Notes under the pieces: generated by a model
Databases searched by the model: none
Seen by the model: the letters and a program-made list of their open reading frames with translations, nothing else
Told to the model about the DNA's origin: nothing
Shown: piece by piece, positions 54,245 to 64,000 of the stretch
Position numbering within the stretch: the first letter of the stretch is position 1
Layout of the letters: every line of letters starts with the position of its first letter
Position numbers and translations under genes: made by a program
Assembly (NCBI GenBank): GCA_944739405.2
Contig: OX123197.2
Span: 54,350,047-54,414,046 of the forward strand
Origin: Euclidia mi
Taxonomy: Eukaryota > Arthropoda > Insecta > Lepidoptera > Erebidae
Direction of reading: 5' to 3'
DNA: 64,000 nucleotides

Positions 54245-54478
54245 TAACCCAAAGGCTTGGCTATGTTTCACGGTTTAAAATAGGGGCAGTTTATTCAGAG
54301 GTACTGACTTCTTATAACGACTGGCAAATATCCTCGTGACATGCACGTCAACCGACGGATTGATGTACTTTCTAAGGTACGGAGCAGCAATATTAGTCAT
54401 AGGTGCGCGCCCTGGATTCAAACCCGATACCCTCTGCATAGCAGTCTGTTGGTATCTCCACTAGGCTATAGCTGCCAA
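54245..54478 (-). mobile_element. SINE family B, copy B2
   Basis: Reverse B box 'tggattcaaacccgata' and head 'tctccactaggctatagctg', preceded by a diverged body. Same orientation as the fragment at 1-45. Confidence 0.7.
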
Positions 54479-56230
54479 GAATCGCATCATCAATTCTTAA
54501 TATTCCCAATAATTATGTACATTTATGCTACGGGATAAACGAGACTATAAACTGTAGGTAGCTTTTATAATTCTATAATCAATGTCACCTTAACTTATGG
54601 TGTGGCCGCAGATTAAAATAAAGCCATAGATAATAATTATAATTCCAGGCTATGACTTCGTTTGCTTGCAACGAAGCAATTTATCAAAAAAGTTGAAGGT
54701 ACTCTCTAGTCGTTTTCTCGTTGGATAAAGCGCTCTTTTCGTGGCCACTTACTTTGTTTGGTCTTTAGTTTTATTTCGCAAAGTTCTTAACACTCACAGC
54801 GAACATTGCTGTCTTGATTCAATTTTAATGTTATTACTAAACTAGATATGTGCATTATTCTTCTTCTTATTCGTTCTTTTAATTGAAATATTACGAACTT
54901 AGCTAGTATGGGAGAAGTTTTACTTTAGGAAAATAAAGTGACTATGTTTAAGTTTAAACATTACGTTAAAAAGGATAACTAGAGAAGTTGTGTTCATAAA
55001 AAGAAACATAGAAGATGCAAAAGAATACAAAACAACTTTAACATTTATATTCTTTAAAGGAGACATACCAAATACGGCCTGTAGCGGCCAGAAAGTTGTG
55101 AATCGTTGAAATTAAACATATAATTTTTAAAATTTTTACATTGTTTTCGTTTCTTGATAGAGTATCGGGGAAAGAATTTAGTTTTTAAAGATTAATTATT
55201 TTGAATAGGCTATGGTAATAGCGGATGAATGTCTTATGTTGCCAGCATTAAAAATAAAATGAAGTATGGTAGGTAGAAATTGTTTTAAGGAAATAATATT
55301 TTTATTATTATATTAGAAAATAATATATTTTATTTACTTTATAAGTATATTTGTAATAATAATCAAGAAATATATAATTTATTATACATTCCATAATTAT
55401 TAATCGGTAAAAACCGTTTTGTTTTTTAATCGATGGTAGAAATATTTTTTCAAACCATTTGCAACACTTTTTTTATCTGTTATGTCATTCATGTTGCTAC
55501 TGTGTATTGTAAATATTTTGCTCTGATTTATTAGTGTTTTCGTACGGTTTTAATGTAATGTAATTGAATATAAATTCAATAATAATGATCAGTACCTTCT
55601 ACCCATGCTAAGAATATGCAGCGGTGTTTGTGATTGTGGTTAGCTTTTTTGGACGAGTATACATAGTACGAGGTTCCCTAGTACACAGGTGATTATTCAT
55701 TATTATTGGCCACTCTTTATGTAGTTTTTGTTCTTTAAGACGCAAAGACATACCTTTATTTACATCTAGGTATTATATTTATGTTAAAATTCAATTTTGA
55801 GGTATATTTAGTTGCGGAATAATTTCCATTTCAAATATCTCGTATCTTATTTCCACCAAAAGTTATTTAAAAAGAAATTATACAGGTTAATAGAGTAGTA
55901 ATTTATCTTCAAAACACACATGGTGTCGTGTTTGGCCGTGCCAGGCCCATAATATATGGCCAAATGGTACATCTCCTTTGTACATAAGAGCTACTTGCGA
56001 TTACGATGTCCTCTTCAATAAATAGGAATAGTAATATGTGAAATCAAAATATGTATAAAGACAAAAATTTATACATTTTTGTGATACATTTTGATTTGCG
56101 TGTATTTGATCCTCCAATACTGTGCACTATTACTTAAAACATTATTGCTTCTAATAGTATTTTCTGAATGCCTCCAATTGTTGTATTCGAATTTTATCTC
56201 AAGACAAATAAATAAAAAAACTAAAAACTA
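54479..56230. other. no recognisable gene
   Basis: About 1.75 kb of strongly AT-rich DNA. Nothing identified. Confidence 0.55.
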
Positions 56231-56241
56231 GCATTCTCCTT

Positions 56242-56293
56242 TACAATGCATGAACCGTAAAAGAGCATTCTCCTTTACGGTTCATGCATTGTA
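56242..56293. repeat. fold-back, 20-bp perfect arms, with direct repeat
   Basis: Arm 'tacaatgcatgaaccgtaaa' (56242-56261) and its exact reverse complement (56274-56293) enclose 12 bases. The 14-mer 'gcattctcctttac' is repeated directly at 56231-56244 and 56265-56278, overlapping the start of each arm. Confidence 0.92.
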
Positions 56294-56566
56294 GTAAATG
56301 TAATGCTATATAATAATAAAATAGTCTACACATCTTTCTCAAAGAATACAAAGATTTGTCTGGTTGAAGGTTTATTAGTAAAATAACGTTAGTTCTTTTT
56401 TCTTAAACTTTTTACCTATGCTAATATCTCTTTATTGGGAAATAAGTAATTTACTGTCGTTTATATTGACTTGGACAATCCTTTTTGGACCAAACAAGTT
56501 TATTTCGTGTTATCAAGACTCGTTGGTTGACTAAAGTATGAGACAGTCGTTATTGGTATCATTAGT

Positions 56567-56711
56567 ATGTCGTCTGGACGTAGAACAACTAGCAGTGGTG
56601 AGGATTGCGGTTATGTTAACTCTTCTTTTGCGGTACCTCGGCAGCAACGCGTGCGTTCTTTGGACAAGCTATCTAATTCGGCGCTCAATATCATGGATAG
56701 CGCCAGTCTGT
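56567..56711 (+). other. candidate first coding exon
   Basis: ATG opens 48 codons (MSSGRRTTSSGEDCGYVNSS, later RVRSLDKLSNSALNIMDSAS) and a split codon, followed by a perfect GTAAGT at 56712-56717. The serine/arginine-rich, codon-balanced stretch looks more like a host N-terminus than the surrounding AT-rich DNA. I do not recognise the protein. The next exon would lie further right, beyond or behind the piggyBac element. Confidence 0.38.
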
Positions 56712-57345
56712 GTAAGTGATGTTTACTTCTCTTCCCAATTCCTGCAATCCTCTCGTGCTCTCCTCACCGAATATTCAAACGATTTTAATTGTTTGTTTCA
56801 GGAATTGAACGGAGTCTTATGTTAAGAATGCTACACATTAATTGACGCTGTTGTAACTTCTGAGGTCATTACCTGCGCCACATTATAGTATACGATATAC
56901 AAGCTCCTGCTTCACTTTGAGGTGATTTATTTAAAGAAGATTTATAATAACAAATAAATAGAAGAATAACATAAAAACTGTATTTCATTTACCTATTAAG
57001 CATAAAACAGTGTAGTTTTAACCTATAAGCACCGTAGTGATGTCTGACAGACGTTGCTATACATTCTTCCGCTCATATTTTGATCGCCGCGCGCGCTACA
57101 TCTGTGCGCCCCGCAGTACCTTCTCTCGGACCCGCGCTTTACCCCGCAGTGTAGCGCAACAGCGCGTGAGGTGCACACGTTTCCCGCTACGCTGCAGCTG
57201 TCGTCTAACAGACGCAAGGTCGGTAGTAATGTTATTTTCTCTTTACGTCTGAAAGACGCTTGCACAGTGTATATGTATTTTCTAGTTAACATCTTGTTGT
57301 CATTACTACGGTCTATACGCTATAATGTTTTTATCATAATTTCAG

Positions 57346-59593
57346 ATGTCTGAACCTCAAGGATCAACGTCAAAAAAAAGGAAATATCAACAAGGTAGGA
57401 ACCTACAATCGATACCTATTGAGGATTTAGAAGAAGCTGTTCAGGATTTGATGGCAGAAGAAGGAACAGATTCAGATTTCAGCCAGTTTGGTTACAGTGA
57501 TGCAGACCCGAATTTCGTATTGGAACAAGGGGATGATTCTAATTCAGAGCAGTTGGAGTTAGATACTGTAGATATTTCTGACATGACTACTGAACACAGT
57601 CAAGTTTCTCCGCTCAATAATGCCTTGGCGTTACCCGAAGCACCTTCAGACTCAGGTATGGATATTGATGCTAATATATTTCATCACCAAAATACTGAAG
57701 CCAATAATACATCCCACAGTGAAGAAGCTTAGCGTGAATCACAACCTACCGAAGTCACACAACGTAACTTTTATGGTCAAAATCGCTATAAATGGTCTTC
57801 TGTAGAGCCCATTGCCCATAATACTCGAACACAACTTCACAACACAGTTTACATGTCAAGAAGACTAGCACCCTCGACATTTACAAACCTAACTGAGCTT
57901 TGGGAATTGTTTATTTATTACAAATGATATGCTTACTTTAATCGTTACTTGCACAAACAAAAAAATTTATAGCTATAGAACAAAATACAAAGACCAAAAC
58001 AAGTCTGAATTACGTGCAACTACTGAATTAGAAATGAAGGAATTTTTCGGTTTGTTGTATTATACCACTGTATTTAAATCCAATTGGGAAGATGCTGACT
58101 TTATATTTGCCACAGATGGTTCCGGCAGGGAAATATTTTGATGCGTCATGAGCAAGCATTTTTTCTGGTTCTGTTGCACTGTCTTCGATTTGATGATTCT
58201 GATACTCGAGCATCCAGACTACACACAGATAAAATAGCAGCTATCTCAGATATATTCCAAAAATTGATTCAGAATTGCCAAAATAGTTATACGCTTGGAA
58301 AACATATCTGTATTGACGAGATGTTGATAGCGTTCCGAGGAAGATGCAAATTCTTAATTTATATACCGAGTAAACCAGCTAAATATGGCATCAAACTTCT
58401 TCTTTTAGTTGATGCTAGAACTTTTTACATCTGCAATGCTTATATTTATTTTGGGAAAGGATCAGACGGATTAGGACTCACAGAGTCAGAGAAAAAACTG
58501 CGCGTACCTACTCAATGTTTATTACACTTATGCAAGGTTGTTGAAGGTAGCCACCGAAATGTTACCGCGGATAATTATTTTTCTTCAATTGAAGCTATGG
58601 AATACTTGAAAGACAGAGGACTTACATCTCTCTTTGTGTCGATTCCTCATTTCTGAGGGTCGCGACCTCCCTTCAGGATGTTGTCTTTTATAATGGTCTT
58701 CCATTTATTGCGGTCCTGAGCAGCTTGGATAGCATTATGGATTCCGGTCTCGAGGGTGGTGCGAATTTGATCGGTCCATCGTGTGGGGCTGCGTCCTCTG
58801 GGTCTTCGTCCTTCGATTTTGCCAGTTATTGTAAGTCTCTCTAGGTTGTCAGGATTACGCCTTGCAATATACCCGAAGTATTCCAGAGTGCGGCGTAGGC
58901 AAATGAGGACTTACATATCTAGGAACATTAAAGAAAAATAAAAGAGAAGTACCACCTGAGTTTCAAGCTGAAAAGAAGAGAAAAGTTGGAGAAGTACTAT
59001 ATGGATTTACGAGAGACTTTATATTGATACCATATGTGCCGAAACCGAATAAAGCTGTTCTCGTCGTTTCATCTATGCACCACAAAAAGGAAACAGAACC
59101 GGCTACGAAGAAACCTATGATAATTATCGATTAAAACCACACAAAAGGAGGCGTCGACGAGGTGGACAAGAAATGCTCTAACTATTCTTGTTCTTGAAGG
59201 ACTAGACACTGGCAAATGGCTATCTTTTACAGGGTGCTTGATATGAGCGGTGTTAATGCATATATATTGCATAATGGTTGTGAAAACGCAAAAAATATCA
59301 ATCAGGGAGATTTTCTGCGAAATTTAGCTCGGGAATTAGTGCTACCTCAACTCAAGTTGAAAGTCTACAACGAAAAAAATCCCAGGCAACTGAGATACAC
59401 AATTCAAAGAGTTAAAGGAAAATCTGATATGCCTCCGGTCCCGTCCACTTCAGGACCACAAGCTCTTGAAGTTCGTAAAACGTGTGCCATATGTCCGAGT
59501 AAGATGAGAAGGCGAACAAAGTATTTTTGCTGTGTTTGTGCCAAACCAATGTGCCTTAGTTGCTGTAGTCAGATTTGCAGTGACTGCAAGTAA
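57346..59593 (+). pseudogene. piggyBac-like transposase, broken
   Basis: N-terminal acidic region (57346-57732) ending in a TAG, after which the same frame continues with YGQNRYKWSSVEP, the usual start of the DDE_Tnp_1_7 domain. Frame shifts occur at about 57918 and 58137. Catalytic Asp 1 lies in CIDEMLIAFRGR (58315-58317), Asp 2 in TADNYFSS (58570-58572), Asp 3 in IID (59129-59131) directly before a TAA. A further TGA follows the VDEVDKK motif. The C-terminal cysteine-rich domain is intact (CAICPS...CCVCAKPMCLSCC...CSDCK) and ends at 59591-59593. All three catalytic Asp codons survive, but at least three stops, two or more shifts and a 277-bp insertion kill the gene. Confidence 0.88.
58628..58904 (-). 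pseudogene. RTE-like LINE fragment nested in piggyBac
   Basis: Reverse strand encodes RRTLEYFGYIARRNPDNLER and GRRPRGRSPTRWTDQI, an RTE-like RT C-terminus of a third family. It is flanked by the 12-bp duplication 'gaggacttacat' (58616-58627, 58905-58916) and interrupts the transposase between Asp 2 and Asp 3. Confidence 0.88.
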
Positions 59594-59694
59594 GAATTAT
59601 TTAATTTTATGTTTTATTACATGTTTATTTTTTTAAAACCTTTAATGAAACTAGAATAAACGTTTATTTCATGCTCCTCTCGTTATTAGGTTGA

Positions 59695-60056
59695 AAAAAG
59701 AGTACTGAGTACTGAGTAAATTTAACTAATATTATCTTAGTTCAACTGAAATAACTTGCGTATTGTATGATGTGCCAGCCATGATATTTCAATTAGAGTA
59801 GCAAAGTTTACCTTAATGTTTACATCACGTGCATTTCTAAATTAAATTGCATTGCTGCTTTTACAAAGAAATAATATCACTTACAAAAATCAGTAAATGC
59901 CAATAAATCCTTTTGATAAGTGCCGTTCAGACGAATATATTGTTTCATAGATAGAATCACACTTTGATCTTTTATTGAATTTATAATATGGATGATAATA
60001 CCTATCCAGAGGTGTTGAGATCGGTAATAAGCTTAACAGGGATCCACATTTTTTTT
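59695..60056. other. no recognisable gene
   Basis: Nothing identified. Confidence 0.55.
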
Positions 60057-60281
60057 ATAGTCTCACGCCTGTATCCCCAAAGGGGTAGGCAGAGGTGTAA
60101 ATATTACACCCACTTTTCTTCATATTTTTTTTAGATACCACGTAATAAGGCGCAAGCCTATTGCCGTTACCACGCACATTACTAAACTCCGGGCTGCTAC
60201 TGAGTATTCGGAAAAAGCCAGTAACACTTTTGCCCGACCCGGGAACCGCATTCGCTATCCACTGGACCACGGAGGCAGTCC
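60057..60281 (-). mobile_element. SINE family A, copy A6
   Basis: Reverse copy: 'gcctgtatccccaaaggggt', 'agcctattgccgttaccacg' and head 'tatccactggaccacggagg'. About 20 bases around the B box are deleted. Confidence 0.82.
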
Positions 60282-60784
60282 ACTAAAATTATATAGTAAG
60301 ATTATCCAATTTTTTACTTGATACACGAGAAAAGCAAGCATTTGTCGCTAGTATTATCGAAAAGTACTAAGTAATCAATTAGTTGTGTACTCCGGGATCG
60401 AATCCAGACATTCATTATTTCATATATCCCCGTTGCTATACTTTACTCTTAGATCACATTCTATAAAGCTAGGTTAGTACTTTTAAGCTTAAATTTATGC
60501 CACAGAGCCAATGAACTGAATTGGAAGACATTTATGCATTTCCAATGAGCCTTTAACCATCTAAAACGGTCAGCAAAACGACCAATCCAAACACCTAATT
60601 TTATCTCCCCAATTTCACGTTTCACCACTCGAAACAGTAATAAAATAGACCAACTCAGCCTATCAGATGTTAGTCGCTTAACCAGGAAAAAGGTACGATT
60701 GGTACCTAATTCTATAAATAGTCGAATCACGAAACGCGAGTCGACACTTTCAGAAGCCCGAAATAAGTGCACTATTCAGTATAA
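60282..60784. other. unassigned; TATA-like box
   Basis: A 'tataaatag' at 60713-60721 followed by 'ttcagaag' and 'attcagtata' could be an insect core promoter for the frame at 60785, but spacing to an initiator is not ideal. Confidence 0.3.
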
Positions 60785-60964
60785 TCTGCTAACGATATTG
60801 TCAATCCGTTACAAATTGTCCGTTCCAACAACGAGTTTGTTCATGAGGACGTTAATGAGATTGTTACTGAGCCAGTAATGGTTGTCGAAATAGGCGAAGT
60901 AGCGGATAATAAGCTGTTTGTTGTGAATGCTAGTAAACTAGTCACGTCCACAAGATTCGACTAA
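60785..60964 (+). other. protein-like open stretch without ATG
   Basis: 59 codons between two stops read NPLQIVRSNNEFVHEDVNEI, then VMVVEIGEVADNKLFVVNAS and end at TAA 60962-60964. The regular acidic/valine pattern looks like a genuine C-terminus (last exon or transposon relic). I do not recognise it and see no clear acceptor. Confidence 0.3.
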
Positions 60965-61219
60965 AAAATCTCCAGTTTGATTATTTCGCTTTAGTTATTT
61001 AAAGTTATACTAGACGTTAGCAGAAAAAGAGCACTGAATGGTTGGAAAATTGGATGGAACCAACAAGAGATAAGTTGAAATGTTTAAAAATGTATAGTGT
61101 CTCACTTGTAAAAATACTATTTAACTTTTGTGTCCATATAATAAAAGTAGACGTTAGGATATAAGACAAAAACAGGGCGAACTTTGCGTACATTATAGAT
61201 AAAACCAAGTCCAATCTTA

Positions 61220-61630
61220 AGTCATTTTCCCTCTTTTCAGTGGTTTCCTTTAATGTGCAGGGCTCCTTTTAATTATGTCGACCGACTGCCTCTTGCGATA
61301 GCGTTTCGTTGTTTGATGTTGGGTTGTATTAATCTGAATCGTCAGTCAAAGCTAACATCCTTCATTCACTTAGGTCACAATGTGACCCTTCATCACCAGC
61401 CTTTAACAGTCTCCTCAGCCTTTTACTGCTGGACTAGCCTCTCCTTTGAAAGGAAGAATTGGCATACTATACCACGCTGGCCAAACGGGTTGGTATAGGG
61501 TTTGTATCAAGTTTTATATCTCTTACAGTGCTGTTTTCTGCATAATGTGCTCCCTCTGTCAGTTCTTACGACATCCATGGGATGATATGGGGTGGTGACA
61601 TTCCAAATTATTAATCCGTCACCACACGGA
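61220..61630. repeat. dispersed repeat relic
   Basis: Contains 'ggtcacaatgtgacccttca', 'tttgaaaggaagaattggca', 'tcttacgacatccatggg' and 'ccgtcaccacacggatgc', phrases that from memory recur widely in lepidopteran genomes as part of a LINE-derived repeat. No protein is preserved. The first phrase includes a small palindrome. Confidence 0.5.
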
Positions 61631-61769
61631 TGCGAATGTGACTCTTATGAGCATGCAATTTAAAAATAATTCCATAATGACCTTAAGATTCTACATTTAC
61701 AGTTGCTTCTTCCTTGGATATCTTTTTATTTATTATATGCTATTTTTATATGGTCGGGTTGTCACACGG

Positions 61770-63395
61770 GCCCTAAAGCTCATTTTTAGGGTTCCGTACC
61801 TCGAAATAAAAAAACGGAATCCTTGTAGGATCACTTTGTTGTCCGTCCGTCTGTTAAGACTCATTTTCTCAGAAACGCGTGAAGGTATCAAACTGAAATT
61901 TATATCAAATAGTCAAGTCTACTGTTCCATGAAGCTGTGAAAAAAACAAATTTCTAAACTAACGCAATCAAAAGATACAGCCGTTTATGCTGCAAATTTC
62001 CGCAATTTTCGAAACTCGCAACAGTATCAAAACCTACAAAGTACTTCCCGTGAAGTCAGAATCTTGAAATTTGGTACAAAACAATGTCTTATAGCACAGT
62101 TAAAGGAAAAATAGCGAAAATCGTAAATTTTTGGTTACATCATATCATAAAAATAGTTTTAGTAATTTTAAAGTTATTACAATTTTCTCAAGAACGCGTA
62201 GGGGTATTAAAATTAAATTCATATCAAATACTCAGGTGTATAATACCTTTAAGTTGTAACGAAATCAAACTTCTATGTCAACGCAATAAAAAGAAACAGC
62301 AATTTGAGCCGCATATTTTCTCGCAACTACTCGCAAGGGAATCAAAACCTACAGTGTACTTCCCGTGAACTCAGAATCTTGAAATTTGGTACGAAGCAAT
62401 GTTTTATAGTGCAAATAAAGGAAAAATTGCGAAAACCGTAAATTTTTTGTTACATCATATAAAAAAATATTTGTTTTAATTTTAAAAATACAACCCCTTT
62501 CCTCATGAACGTGTATAGTTATTAAATTGAAATTCATATCAAATACTCGGGTCTATAATACCTTTAAGCTATATTAAAATCAAACTTCTATCTCAACGTA
62601 ATCAAAAGAAACAGCAATTTTACTATATTTTCAAACTCGCAACTACTGGCAAGGGAATCACAACCTACAGGGTACTTCCCCTAAACTTAGATCCTTGAAA
62701 TTTGGTGCGAACCAACGTCTTATAGCACAGATAAAGGAAAAATTGCGAAAACCGAACATTTTTAGTTACATCATATTATAAAAATAATAATATTAATTTT
62801 AAAGTTACTAGCCCTTTCCTTATGAACGCGTAGAGGTATTAAATTGAAATTCATATCAAATACTCAAATCTATAATATCTTTAAGCTGTAATAGAATCAA
62901 ACTTCAAATTTTTTAAACTCACAAGGGACTCAAAACCTACAGGGTACTTCTCGTAAACTTAGAATCTTGAAATTTGGTACAAGGCAACTTCTTATCGCAC
63001 AGATTAAGGAAAAATTTTCATAGGTAAATGTAAATTTTAAGTTAGATCATAATATAATAAAAACATTTTTAAAATTTTAAATTGAAATTCATATAAAATA
63101 CTCAGGTCTATAACACCGTTAAGCTGTAATAAAATCAAACTTCTATGTCAACGCAATCAACAGAAACAGCAATTTAAGCATATTTTCAAAATCGCAACTA
63201 CTCGCAAGGGAATCAAAACCTACAGGGTACTTCCCGTGAGCTCAGAACCTTGAAATTTGGCACGAAAAAACGTTTTATAGCACAGATAAAGGAAAAATTG
63301 CAAAATCAATAAATTTTTAGTTACATCATATGATTCAAATATTTTTAATAATTTATAGGGTTTCTTCATGAACCCGTAGAGGTATAAAATTTAAA
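61770..63395 (+). repeat. tandem array of about five 270-316-bp units
   Basis: The landmark 'gtacttcccgtgaa' recurs at 62041, 62356, 62672, 62944 and 63227 (spacing 315, 316, 272, 283), each followed by 'cttgaaatttggta' and later 'aaatactcaggtctataa'. The array is preceded by 'agggttccgtacctcgaaat', a known lead-in of lepidopteran dispersed repeats. Units 3-5 carry internal deletions. Confidence 0.88.
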
Positions 63396-63399
63396 TTCA

Positions 63400-64000
63400 T
63401 ATTTTTTTTTTATTTCTGACTTACTCTTGACTCCATGCTGCCTGATGTTAAGCAGTCAGTGAAGTCCCATAGTGATGGCCATCATCCCAGCAGCCAGCAT
63501 GGCATTATGGCATGATGGCCCTCACCTTGACGACCTTGAGTAAAGCTTTTTCACGCCCCGCTTAAAGGACCCGGGATCATAAGTAGAGGGAAACACGAGG
63601 ACTGGTAAAGAGTTCCACATCTTAATGTTATGGCAGCGATAAGAGGCGCCGAACCCTTTGGTGTGTGACGGTATCTGTTCTACCGTATAAGAGTGGCACC
63701 TCAACCCAGCACGTGTCGTTCGGGATAGAAAAGGAGAGGGTGGGACTAGTTGAAAGAGCTCTTCAGAGCACTCACCGTGATAGATGCAGTAGAAGACAGC
63801 CATTGAGGCCACGTCTCTGCGTAATTGCAGTTACTCAAGAGTCTTAGTGGCCTCTGGATCCCCGATGATACGGACAGCAGCCGCTGCAGCCTATCGAGGG
63901 CGTCCAATAAGTACTGAGCAGAGCCATTCCAAAGGTGAGAGCAGTATTCCACGCAGGAACGAACCTGTGTCTTGTATAACAGACATAATTGCTCCGGCGT
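63400..64000 (-). pseudogene. LINE reverse transcriptase C-terminus, runs off the window
   Basis: Reverse frames 63952-63746 (EYCSHLWNGSAQYLLDALDR) and 63812-63522 (ASMAVFYCIYHGECSEELFQ, then VPPSPFLSRTTR and MWNSLPVLVFPS) are the post-RT domain of an insect CR1/jockey-like LINE. A frame break lies near 63812. The tail at about 63400-63410 is a T tract on the plus strand, i.e. a short A tail in reverse, so the 3' end is inside the window and the RT core lies beyond base 64000. Confidence 0.82.

Larger units (their letters stand above)
57018..59694 (+). mobile_element. piggyBac-like DNA transposon, degenerate
   Basis: TTAA at 57018-57021 is followed by 'cctataagcaccgtag'. Downstream, three subterminal copies of a 'cgtctgacagacg'-like word occur (57042, 57192 and 57246 areas). 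At the other end, 59674-59690 'gctcctctcgttattagg' followed by TTGA is a plausible worn copy of the inverted terminus. TTAA targets are the hallmark of piggyBac. The left end is fairly convincing, the right end tentative. Confidence 0.72.

Overview
The window looks like accessory DNA from a moth or butterfly (Lepidoptera). It is AT-rich and crowded with repeats that, from general knowledge, are typical of that order: several tRNA-derived SINE families, RTE-like LINE tails ending in 'gtccagcagtggacgt' followed by ATG runs, jockey-type LINEs, a gypsy/errantivirus with an env gene, and a piggyBac-like transposase. I see no complete host gene, no rRNA, no genuine tRNA gene and no prokaryotic operon. 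At most a few short open stretches that end in a splice-donor consensus (15.0, 24.3, 36.05 and 56.6 kb) or read like protein (60.8 kb) could be host exons.

Layout. 0-6.3 kb: SINE and LINE relics, then a LINE (E1) with two uninterrupted ORFs, the only element here that still looks coding-competent. 7.7-14.7 kb: a SINE, then a second LINE (K) with broken ORF1 and ORF2, whose 3' end is replaced by a 5'-truncated jockey LINE (J1). 14.7-18.5 kb: SINEs, RTE fragments, two short-period tandem repeats and an 86-bp perfect hairpin. 18.6-23.3 kb: two more copies of the J1 family lying head to head (J2 reverse, J3 forward). They share private mutations. J2 carries a TIR element with a TA target duplication; J3 carries an RTE fragment, a 5' U2 snRNA fragment and a new 21-bp fold-back. 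24.4-27.5 kb: a non-coding LTR retrotransposon with 121-bp LTRs, a tRNA-Arg-type PBS and a PPT. 28.6-38.4 kb: a complete but dead errantivirus (LTRs about 345 bp, 4-bp target duplication GCAC, gag-pol-env), rearranged by a SINE insertion, an inverted integrase piece and about 1.4 kb of foreign DNA.

38.4-45.2 kb: old SINEs and LINE tails separated by unassigned DNA. 45.3-48.5 kb: a nearly full-length reverse-strand RTE-type LINE with dead endonuclease and RT active sites. 50-53 kb: a hairpin, a 120-bp tandem duplication, the C-terminus of a Helitron-type PIF1 helicase, a 52-bp-arm fold-back, and a GC-rich 589-bp retroposon with a perfect 15-bp target duplication. 57.0-59.7 kb: a broken piggyBac-like element containing a nested RTE fragment. 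61.8-63.4 kb: an array of about five 270-316-bp tandem units. 63.4-64.0 kb: the C-terminal end of another LINE running off the window.

The parts do not work together as a pathway. The window is a nested record of transposition. The most unusual pattern is the number of short fold-back palindromes, at least nine, several inside or beside dated repeats. In one case (J3 versus J1) the sister copy lacks the second arm, which points to local templated inversion.
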